A stretch of 64,000 nucleotides of DNA from Bacteroidales bacterium (GTDB taxonomy: Bacteria; Bacteroidota; Bacteroidia; Bacteroidales; F082). Below are positions 8,071 to 14,501 of this stretch, in pieces. The notes beneath the pieces were generated by a model. The model ran no database searches, was not told where the DNA came from, and worked only from the letters and a program-made list of their open reading frames with translations. The stretch covers positions 62,001 through 126,000 of the forward strand of contig JANQGJ010000001.1 in the NCBI GenBank assembly GCA_028277395.1. Reading direction: 5' to 3'. A program made the translations under genes and the position numbers. The stretch's first letter is position 1; every line of letters starts with the position of its first letter.

Positions 8071-8517
8071 TTAAAGCAATTCCTCATCAGCAAATGAATA
8101 ATAACTCTCATCAGAAATAATCAAATGATCCAGTATCTGTAATTCAAGTAACTTTCCCACCTCTTTGATTTTCTTTGTCAGGCTAATATCACTATCAGAA
8201 GGCTTCAGGTTACCTGATGGATGATTATGAACCAATATCATTGATGAAGCATTGGCCTTTAAAGCTGCCTGGAATATCATTTTAGGATCTGCAACGGTTC
8301 CTGCAAGCCCGCCTTTTGAAATGAATGAGATTCCCAGGCATCTGTTTGCCCTGCTAAGCAATAATACTGCAAAGGATTCACGATAATGTATATCATTATC
8401 CCATTGCTGGAGTATTATTTCATATGCTGAAGCTGAGCAACTAACCTGAGGGAGTTCGTTTGCTTTGAATTTTGGATGATAGGTAATTTGAATCTCTGAT
8501 ATATTTAATAAGTTCAT
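8071..8517 (-). CDS. radC: Short RadC-like JAB/MPN+ domain protein
   Basis: 148 residues. It is only the JAB domain and lacks the N-terminal HhH part of full-length RadC. The metal-site signature is intact: Glu47 (YRESFAVLLL) and H97-N-H99-x7-S107-x2-D110. Short RadC proteins of this kind are typical of Bacteroidota mobile elements. The biochemical role is not established; metallo-isopeptidase-like or DNA-related activity is only inferred. It is upstream of the nuclease gene, inside the segment bracketed by repeat A copies. Confidence 0.85.
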   Translation of the reverse strand: MNLLNISEIQITYHPKFKANELPQVSCSASAYEIILQQWDNDIHYRESFAVLLLSRANRCLGISFISKGGLAGTVADPKMIFQAALKANASSMILVHNHPSGNLKPSDSDISLTKKIKEVGKLLELQILDHLIISDESYYSFADEELL

Positions 8518-8582
8518 TTGAAATTGCCGCTGCCCTGCGGACTTTTATCGGTATTCTGCCTTCTGCAGACAGGTCTGGCGCA

Positions 8583-8598
8583 CCATTAAAATTAATGG
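8583..8598. repeat. Short palindrome upstream of radC
   Basis: CCATTAA-AA-TTAATGG, a perfect 7-bp inverted repeat just outside repeat copy 2. It could be an operator or an end of the repeat unit. Confidence 0.35.
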
Positions 8599-8742
8599 CT
8601 ACCACACTCCGGATTAATAATTTTGGAACAAAAATGCATGTCATGATTTTTCTACTAACGGAAAAATCTGAACGCACCTGAAAGGCTTGTTTTTAGAGAC
8701 AAATATTTTTAATGTAGGTAATTTTGTCGTTAATTTTGAGGG
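8598..8742. repeat. Direct repeat A, copy 2 (about 145 bp)
   Basis: Second copy of the 6953-7093 repeat, same orientation, about 94% identical by eye. It lies between the radC start and the 3' end of the membrane-protein gene at 8779 (36 bp away). As in copy 1, the repeat follows the last gene of a minus-strand module. Confidence 0.9.
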
Positions 8743-8778
8743 TAAGGGAATATGTACATAATTTACACTTATTAATTG

Positions 8779-9429
8779 TTAGTTTTTGAAAATATCCTCA
8801 AATTCTTTATTAACTTTTGAAAAGTTTGAATTTGAATAGTCTTCATTATTAGCTGACATTAAGTCTTTGATTTTAATTTCATTTTTATTGAAGGCTTTGT
8901 TTGCTATGTTTAATTTTACCAAATAATAAGTGCTATTATATGAATTTACAATATCTTCTGCTTTTAGGAACCCTTCTCTATGTGAGATATAACTCAATAA
9001 AGATAAGCCTAAAAATAAAAGGCTTGTACTGACATAGTAAGGCCAAGGTTCACCAAGTTCCATATAATTTCCAATTCTCATTATTCCCTCACTTAAAGCA
9101 ATTATTGGAATAATTGTAATAAATAAGTTTGGAAAAAATGATCTTCTGTTTTTTTCCGATTGTCCTAAAACTAATTCAATAAGAACAATAATTACAGAAG
9201 AGATAATAATCAATGGCATCTCGGAAACATTTGTTGGGATACCTTGCAACAAATTCTTAAAAGCCGAAGAAGCAACTGAAACATCAATACTTGATACACC
9301 AATGGGATACAAGATATAAAGAATTTGTTTGTTCTTAAAATCTTTGGTTTTTACAGAATACTTATCTTGTTTTTCTTGTAATTTAGTCTGCCTTATAAGC
9401 CTTTTGGATAATTTAGTTTCGGGTTCCAT
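8779..9429 (-). CDS. Multi-pass membrane protein with cytoplasmic tail, partner of the vWA lipoprotein
   Basis: 216 residues. A basic N-terminus (KLSKRLIRQTKLQEKQDKYS) is followed by three clear hydrophobic segments (about residues 70-90, 100-120 and 130-150) and a weaker one near 36-55. An ~65-residue charged soluble C-terminus (KNEIKIKDLMSANNEDYSNS) follows. No domain recognised. It starts 2 bp after the vWA lipoprotein stop, so the two are one operon and probably interact at the membrane. Confidence 0.6.
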   Translation of the reverse strand: MEPETKLSKRLIRQTKLQEKQDKYSVKTKDFKNKQILYILYPIGVSSIDVSVASSAFKNLLQGIPTNVSEMPLIIISSVIIVLIELVLGQSEKNRRSFFPNLFITIIPIIALSEGIMRIGNYMELGEPWPYYVSTSLLFLGLSLLSYISHREGFLKAEDIVNSYNSTYYLVKLNIANKAFNKNEIKIKDLMSANNEDYSNSNFSKVNKEFEDIFKN

Positions 9430-9431
9430 CC

Positions 9432-10133
9432 TTATTTATATTTATTTGTTATATACCTGATTGCTGATTGCACGTTGGTGAAATTCTGATATTTAAAATT
9501 TTCTAAAATACCAGCATGAGATGTTCTATTCACTATTATAAGTTCACCATCAAATTTAGTGGGGAGTTTAGATCTCATCATATTATCTTTACCATCTGTT
9601 ACAAGCAAAGCAACTTTGTTAATATCATTTTTGAAAAATAAATCAGTCTCTGTTAAATATAATTGTGCTAACTCCATAGCCCCAGTAATGTCACTAGCTC
9701 CATGTAGATTGGTATAATCTAAAATCTTTCTTACTTCTATTCGTTCGAGATAGAGTTTCAAATTTTCATAACTTTCACTGCTCTTTTTCGCATTTTTATA
9801 CTTTCTAACACGTTTTGCAAACTCAGCAGCAGTCTCACCTCTTTTTTGAATTGGTTTTGGTAATAAATTACAGCGGACAATTTCAAGATTTTCCTTTGAG
9901 ATATTTGTTATTGAACCAAGAGCTATCTCTCCACCATTATTTGAAATATAATCAATTAAAGGAAGTAGTTCTTCTTTTTTTAATTCTGGTACACTATTAT
10001 TCCTTATGCTTGCTGTTTTGTCAATAAAAATTATTATTTTAAGTGAAGTTCCAAGGCTGTGATTATTTTCTTTAAAATTTGAGCATCCTATCAATAGAAA
10101 TAAGTTAATCATTATAACGATATAGATTTTCAT
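9432..10133 (-). CDS. Lipoprotein with von Willebrand factor A-like domain
   Basis: 233 residues. The signal peptide ends in a lipobox (FLLIGC, Cys17). The rest looks like a vWA fold: strand KIIIFID with a variant MIDAS D38-K-T40-A-S42 (Thr in place of the usual first Ser), Thr150 in GASDITGAMELA, and Asp180 in ALLVTDGKDN. The long insert at residues 95-130 is Lys-rich. The MIDAS suggests metal-dependent protein binding outside the inner membrane. It forms a tight two-gene operon with the membrane protein at 8779. Known vWA proteins often work with AAA ATPases, but none is present here. Confidence 0.7.
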   Translation of the reverse strand: MKIYIVIMINLFLLIGCSNFKENNHSLGTSLKIIIFIDKTASIRNNSVPELKKEELLPLIDYISNNGGEIALGSITNISKENLEIVRCNLLPKPIQKRGETAAEFAKRVRKYKNAKKSSESYENLKLYLERIEVRKILDYTNLHGASDITGAMELAQLYLTETDLFFKNDINKVALLVTDGKDNMMRSKLPTKFDGELIIVNRTSHAGILENFKYQNFTNVQSAIRYITNKYK

Positions 10134-10442
10134 ATTCTTTTTTTTATTAAAACTTACTCAAAAGTAAAAATTTTAAGACATACCCCAATGCCTGAATATC
10201 AAACAGTTAACCTACATTAAATGGTAGTATTATTATGATTAGAAGCCTATCTGTCTGATTCTGTATAGGTTAATTAGGTCTGCTTTTGCAAATTATTTGA
10301 TTCTTTGCACTTAAGATAGGAAAAATAGTACTTAAAATCGAAATGAAGTTACATATGTCTTAATCTAAAGTTTATCATCATTTAAAAATTCGTAACCTTA
10401 AGGAGGCCACTTGTATACCCTTTATATCGTTGAAGCGTTCTG
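10134..10442. other. Intergenic region, no gene seen
   Basis: About 300 bp of AT-rich DNA upstream of the vWA lipoprotein gene. It presumably holds that operon's minus-strand promoter, but no clear CAAANNTA motif with spacing was identified. No supported ORF. Confidence 0.4.
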
Positions 10443-10450
10443 TACTTTTG
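10443..10450 (+). promoter_or_regulatory. Orphan -7 promoter element reading into non-coding DNA
   Basis: TACTTTTG fits TANNTTTG and is followed by GCATTGC, a context seen at other promoters here. No coding gene lies within 500 bp downstream on + strand. No TTG at the standard distance. Confidence 0.4.
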
Positions 10451-10465
10451 CATTGCTTAAATCCT

Positions 10466-10569
10466 GCCTAAGCTCGGCAGACAAGCCTGTGAGTGATAGT
10501 AACAGCGGGTAGGTTTTCTGTTTTTGTTTCTTTTTATCTTTTGGCCAATTATGAAAAGATAAAAAGAAA
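10466..10569. repeat. Palindromic repeats with a 16-bp perfect hairpin
   Basis: 10527-10542 pairs perfectly with 10554-10569 (TTTCTTTTTATCTTTT against its complement) around the loop GGCCAATTATG. A smaller CTGCC/GGCAG hairpin lies just before. Such dispersed palindromes are common in Bacteroidota genomes. The 64-codon minus ORF here is an artefact of the repeat. Confidence 0.75.
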
Positions 10570-10699
10570 TCCCAAATTGGGACAATCGTTGCAATTGTAG
10601 AATCATTCTCACAGAGATTTCAAATCTCATAAAAAAACACTTAACTTTCAATCTCTTAAATATTTAGCTTTTGAAAACAGCTAAAATTTAAAGATTGAA

Positions 10700-10848
10700 C
10701 ACAAACACACCACGCCACCCCCTATTTTCAAAACGCAATTGCATGTTGCATCTGGAGGGTGGATATATGAAACTGGGGAGGGTGCAACCAGGGGTGCGCC
10801 CTTAGTGACGGTTGCAATTGGATTTTTGCAATTGCTTAGCGACACTTA
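10700..10848. other. GC-richer structured non-coding segment
   Basis: Base composition differs from the surroundings. GGGTGC (10780-10785) pairs with GCGCCC (10796-10801). An imperfect hairpin spans 10802-10848 (TTAGTGACG .. GCAATTG .. GCAATTG .. CGACACTTA). No ORF. It may be a transcribed structured RNA or a remnant of a mobile element. Confidence 0.4.
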
Positions 10849-10953
10849 GAGCATGCCGGTATCATCAAAGGATCCATCTGATCCATTCCACTGGCTTTCA
10901 AACTTACCATAGAACCAGGTAGACCATGCTTCCTGTGCATGTGTGGCATGCCT
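10846..10953 (-). pseudogene. Possible 3' gene fragment cut by repeat C
   Basis: An open stretch of 35 codons ends in TAA at 10846. Its aromatic-rich translation (AWSTWFYGKFESQWNGSDGS, then FDDTGML) looks more protein-like than a random frame. Upstream it hits a stop at exactly the point where repeat C copy 1 begins (10951). I cannot name the parent gene. It may be chance. Confidence 0.3.
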
Positions 10954-11090
10954 TCACTCGTCTGCGAATACTTCGCGGATAAATTTTATCAATATTAATG
11001 AATAATTACGTTTATAATGCAAGAATTAAGATTAGGTATGAACATGGCAAGGTCAATCTTCATTATATTAAGCTAAAAGATGACTATCTA
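10951..11090. repeat. Direct repeat C, copy 1 (about 140 bp)
   Basis: The first 75 bp (10951-11025) match 13005-13079 with two differences. The remainder to about 11090 is roughly 80% identical. It contains a hairpin TCTGCGAA-TAC-TTCGCGGA at 10961-10979. Same orientation as copy 2. The pair brackets the Nmad2/kinase/54-residue module. Confidence 0.9.
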
Positions 11091-11191
11091 GATGATCTTA
11101 ACTATAGTCACCGACTTCGGAATTTTATATTTTCATTATACATCAAAGTTGATATAGTGTAACAATATTGATTTATTCGCTAAACAGTCAA

Positions 11192-11356
11192 CTACTTATA
11201 TACATTGTTATTATCGGTATTGATTTTCTCAGGAGGTATTTCAATTATTTCTCCACCTTTTGAAACAATTAACGGAGTTTTTTTATATTTTTTATACTCT
11301 ATCAACTTTTTGTAAGCATTCTCCAAGCCTTCTTTTATTTTCTCAATATTATTCAT
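11192..11356 (-). CDS. 54-residue protein coupled to a zeta-like kinase
   Basis: 54 residues, below common ORF cut-offs. The start ATG (11356-11354) overlaps the kinase stop codon by one base (TAATG), so translation is probably coupled. The N-terminal half is a Lys-rich helix (NNIEKIKEGLENAYKKLIEY); the C-terminal half (KTPLIVSKGGEIIEIPPEKI) looks like two short strands. The tight coupling suggests a partner, possibly an antitoxin or regulator of the kinase. That is inference only. Confidence 0.7.
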   Translation of the reverse strand: MNNIEKIKEGLENAYKKLIEYKKYKKTPLIVSKGGEIIEIPPEKINTDNNNVYK

Positions 11357-11934
11357 TACCTGTCATTTTTATATTTTTGTTTTAACAATACCCAAAGTTT
11401 AGAATTTCTTATTGTTTTATCATCTGAGTTTTTTTGAGCTATGATTTCATATGGTTCTCCCGAATTATCAATAAAAATCCACTCATCCACTAAAGACTCA
11501 TAAATTCCAAAAAAATTCCTTAATCCATTGTCATACCTTCTGCGAATTATGAGCTCAGGAATACTGTGACCCCCTTCTATCACTCTGGTTTCCACTCTCT
11601 TTACTGCTAATTCAGGCGTACGCAACCAGAAAAACAATAATGTTACAATGTAGCCTTTGTCTCTGGCATTTACTACAAGGTTTTTATAGCTCTTTGTTGC
11701 GAGAGTTGTTTCAAAGGCGAAATCTTCTCCTTTATTAATTAACTGATTAATTCTACTCAACATTAATCTTCCAGCTTGAATTGCAGCCGATTCAGGATTG
11801 AAAGGTGAAAGCCCTTTTGCAATTTCATCCGCATTTACAAACTCTTCACAATTTAATACTTCTGGCAGAATTGTATAAGATGCAGTTGTTTTTCCTGCTC
11901 CATTACACCCCGATATTATAAATAGTCTTTTCAA
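11356..11934 (-). CDS. Zeta-toxin-like P-loop kinase
   Basis: 192 residues. Walker A GCNGAGKT (9-16) is intact. The zeta-type elements follow: FVNADEIAKGLSPF with Asp36, and DFAFETTLAT with Glu75. After that come the YIVTLLFFWLRTPELAVKRV strand-helix and EGGHSIPELIIRRRYDNG, an Arg-rich lid. Zeta toxins phosphorylate UDP-N-acetylglucosamine; chromosomal relatives may have other targets, so toxicity is not assured. Downstream the 54-residue ORF overlaps by 1 bp; upstream, 200 bp away, is Nmad2. The three genes sit between the repeat C copies. Confidence 0.85.
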   Translation of the reverse strand: MKRLFIISGCNGAGKTTASYTILPEVLNCEEFVNADEIAKGLSPFNPESAAIQAGRLMLSRINQLINKGEDFAFETTLATKSYKNLVVNARDKGYIVTLLFFWLRTPELAVKRVETRVIEGGHSIPELIIRRRYDNGLRNFFGIYESLVDEWIFIDNSGEPYEIIAQKNSDDKTIRNSKLWVLLKQKYKNDR

Positions 11935-12134
11935 TATCTTCGTATTTATAGCTAAAATACTCTTTTTTAAAATGTGATTCTAAATTTATGGATCTCTAAT
12001 CATTATCTTCAATGGCATTAGGATTACTTTCCAGTTAAACGAAACCGAAGTTCGTCATAAATTATATGTTTAATTTCATTACCATCTATTCAGTTTTATA
12101 TCTTTTGAAGGGTTGTATTGCTTATTATTTACTA

Positions 12135-12824
12135 TTAGTATGTTGTTTTTCCACATTCACCAATAGCTTCATTTTTTGTAGAGCATTTTGATATATGCTT
12201 GTCAGCTGATTTTCTATCAAACTTATGCTTCAATTGTGGTTCAGCATAGATCGTATTCCTGTCAAATTGATTTATCAATTCTTCAAATTTGTTAATTAGG
12301 TCGGACTGCTCAATCTTTAGGTGTCCCCGATTTTTCTTAATTATCGGTTTTAAGTGGTTGGGAAGTGGGTGAGGTTTTTCTCCAAAATAGTAGAAATGGT
12401 TTGAAAGTAGAGCATTATTCCCACTAAGGTCTTTTACTCTGTTAGATTCATTGTGCACACCTTTTCTCATTGTTGGTTTGTCAACGCCATGAAAATTGTA
12501 AATGCAGTCTCCCATTCTTTTTCTCCAATCTTCATCTGACCACTTTGGGATTTTGTCTTGAAGATCTTGATTGCAGAGTTTGTCATAAGCAGCAAGGCTT
12601 AACTTGTCAGTGATTTTCATTGCATAAACAATACTGCCAGAAAGGTCATATGTGTAACCATCTTTAATTTTAGAATTTTTTGAACCTGTTCCAATTACCC
12701 AATCTCCAATTCTTGCATTCCGCCTTATTACTGGTTTACAAATTGTCAGTGTACAAATCCCCCAAAAAGGATTGGGAGCAGCTCCATCATCAAATCTTAA
12801 TACATATGAATATAGTCGTGTCAT
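12135..12824 (-). CDS. Nmad2-family protein (nucleotide-modification-associated domain 2)
   Basis: 229 residues. The N-terminus RLYSYVLRFDDGAAPNPFWG, then CTLTICKPVIRRNARIGDWV and IGTGSKN, matches the Nmad2 family. A DWRKRMGDCIYNF segment and NHFYYFGEKPHPLP follow. Nmad domains were defined computationally by association with DNA base-modification and phage-conflict loci; biochemistry is largely unknown. It is the first gene of the minus-strand module with the zeta-like kinase. A defence or DNA-modification-sensing role is inferred from family and context. Confidence 0.75.
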   Translation of the reverse strand: MTRLYSYVLRFDDGAAPNPFWGICTLTICKPVIRRNARIGDWVIGTGSKNSKIKDGYTYDLSGSIVYAMKITDKLSLAAYDKLCNQDLQDKIPKWSDEDWRKRMGDCIYNFHGVDKPTMRKGVHNESNRVKDLSGNNALLSNHFYYFGEKPHPLPNHLKPIIKKNRGHLKIEQSDLINKFEELINQFDRNTIYAEPQLKHKFDRKSADKHISKCSTKNEAIGECGKTTY

Positions 12825-13004
12825 TTTGTTTTATATATATAATCGAAACACTCATTTTTTATTATTGTGAAGAAATACTGATCTGTATGTACAGACTAAT
12901 TCTTAATTGATTCCATAAATTTAGGATCAATTTTTAAGATAATAAATTAAGAATCGAAATTAATGATTCCTTATAATAAAAATATGTACTAAATTACATT
13001 TCTC

Positions 13005-13135
13005 CCTTCACTCGTCCGCGAATACTTCGCGGATAAATTTTATCAATATTAATGAATAATTACATTTATAATGCAAGAATGAGTAATAGGTATGAATAGG
13101 GTAAGGTCAACCTTCAATACACCAGACTAAAAGAG
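13005..13135. repeat. Direct repeat C, copy 2 (about 130 bp)
   Basis: Second copy of repeat C, same orientation as 10951-11090. Here the hairpin is perfect: TCCGCGAA-TAC-TTCGCGGA (13015-13033). It marks the right edge of the accessory region next to the core permease gene. Confidence 0.9.
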
Positions 13136-13240
13136 GAATAGTTAGGTGCTTTTGTTGTTATTAATAAACTCCTTACGTCATATTAATCCTGTAACCACCC
13201 AAACAATACATTTCCTGTCCAATATCTCCAATTGTTTTCA

Positions 13241-13248
13241 TACTTTTG
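13241..13248 (+). promoter_or_regulatory. -7 promoter element of the ABC permease gene
   Basis: TACTTTTG fits TANNTTTG and ends 6 nt before the ATG at 13255, so the mRNA would be leaderless or nearly so. No TTG at the ideal spacing. Confidence 0.45.
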
Positions 13249-13254
13249 ACACAC

Positions 13255-14472
13255 ATGTTTTTCACCAGAAAGAAATACCAGTTGGGTTCATCATTGTCAG
13301 GTCTTGCCTGGAAAAGATTCAGGAAAAATATTACGGGAATGATATCACTTGGTGTTATTATTTTTACAATCGTTATAGCTGTTTTGGGATACCTTATAAC
13401 TCCCGATCAAACACCTATGTGCAATACCCAAATCCTTGAAATAAGTATTCAAAAACCCGGATTTAGCACTGATTTTCTTATGGTTAGAAAAAATCAACCT
13501 GCAGTACGTACTTCTGTAATAAAAAAAATGTTTTTTGGTGCTCCTGATAGTTACCAACCAGTTCCTGTATCCTATATCGCAATTGATGGAGACACTTTAA
13601 CTGCTGGTTTGTTTAGTCCTGATGGTAGCAATACTTTTGAAGAATATTACAACATTGCAGATATTGTTTTTCCTGTTGAGGATGAGATTACCATTGCTAA
13701 CGGTACACTCCAGGTTAAAACAGTTGATGGGGAAAACTTCGATGTAAGTGAAGATGAACTACAGAAAATCATTTTGGCGGAAAATTTAGAAAAACGCACA
13801 TTCCTGCTTGGTACAGATCAGTTTGGCAGAGATCTTTTAAGCAGGTTAATAATTGGATCAAGAGTGAGTCTCTCAGTTGGTGCAATATCTGTTGCTATAT
13901 CTCTTATAGTTGGAATATTCCTGGGAGCTATTGCAGGTTTCTTCAGAGGAAAGACTGATGATGTAATAATGTGGTTTATTAATGTGGTTTGGTCTATTCC
14001 TACATTATTGCTGGTAATTGCCATTACATTTGCACTTGGCAGAGGATTCTGGCAGATATTTATAGCTGTGGGACTAACCATGTGGGTTGAAGTAGCTCGT
14101 GTAGTACGTGGCCAGGTATTAAGTATGAGGGAGAAAGAATTTGTCGAAGCCGGATTTGCGCTTGGTTTCTCAAACCTCAGAATCATTGTTGTTCATATTA
14201 TTCCAAATATTCTCAGCCCGGTTATTGTGATCTCTGCTGCCAATTTTGCTGCAGCAATACTTATTGAGGCAGGATTAAGTTTCCTTGGAATAGGTGTTCA
14301 ACCTCCAATGCCTTCATGGGGTAGCATGATAAAGGAATATTACAGCTTTATTATACTTGATTCTGCATACCTTGCAATTACTCCGGGCATAGCAATTATT
14401 ATACTTGTACTGGCATTTATGACCCTTGGTAATGCTTTACGTGACACTTTAGATGTGAAGATGCAAAAGTAA
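13255..14472 (+). CDS. ABC transporter permease, DppC/OppC family
   Basis: 405 residues from ATG 13255; the earlier in-frame codon at 13246 is TTG inside the promoter motif. TM1 (about residues 26-48) is followed by a ~130-residue periplasmic insertion specific to Bacteroidota-type members. Then come the conserved GTDQFGRDLLSRLIIGSR entry and five membrane segments. The EAA loop (EAGFALGFSNLRIIVVHIIP) contacts the ATPase. The end GNALRDTLDVKMQK is typical. It should be one inner-membrane half of a peptide or nickel-type importer, or an export-type relative. No ATPase, DppB or binding-protein gene is adjacent, so partners must be elsewhere. Confidence 0.9.
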   Translation: MFFTRKKYQLGSSLSGLAWKRFRKNITGMISLGVIIFTIVIAVLGYLITPDQTPMCNTQILEISIQKPGFSTDFLMVRKNQPAVRTSVIKKMFFGAPDSYQPVPVSYIAIDGDTLTAGLFSPDGSNTFEEYYNIADIVFPVEDEITIANGTLQVKTVDGENFDVSEDELQKIILAENLEKRTFLLGTDQFGRDLLSRLIIGSRVSLSVGAISVAISLIVGIFLGAIAGFFRGKTDDVIMWFINVVWSIPTLLLVIAITFALGRGFWQIFIAVGLTMWVEVARVVRGQVLSMREKEFVEAGFALGFSNLRIIVVHIIPNILSPVIVISAANFAAAILIEAGLSFLGIGVQPPMPSWGSMIKEYYSFIILDSAYLAITPGIAIIILVLAFMTLGNALRDTLDVKMQK

Positions 14473-14501
14473 GGTATGATTTTGACAAAAAGTCTGTAGT
14501 A

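Larger units (their letters stand above)
12825..13254. other. Divergent intergenic region holding repeat C copy 2
   Basis: About 430 bp between the divergent Nmad2 and permease genes. It contains repeat C copy 2 (13005-13135) and a promoter for the permease near 13241. The + ORF overlapping 13146-13439 is a shadow. Confidence 0.5.

Noticed and set aside
8441..8677. 78-codon minus-strand ORF upstream of radC
   Set aside because: It overlaps repeat A copy 2 and the radC start in another frame, with no recognisable domain.
10457..10651. 64-codon minus-strand ORF
   Set aside because: It lies across the palindromic repeat 10466-10569 and codes for a low-complexity basic peptide; treated as an artefact.
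10700..10848. Retron or group II intron remnant
   Set aside because: Structured and GC-rich, but there is no reverse transcriptase gene nearby and no recognisable domain V or msr pattern.
6953..13135. Integron attC sites as explanation of the direct repeats
   Set aside because: The cassette-like layout suggested it, but I found no convincing GTTRRRY/RYYYAAC core pairs in either repeat, and no integron integrase is in the window.
13146..13439. 97-codon + strand ORF at the start of the permease gene
   Set aside because: It overlaps the permease frame for most of its length and starts in intergenic DNA beside repeat C; no domain or start signal.
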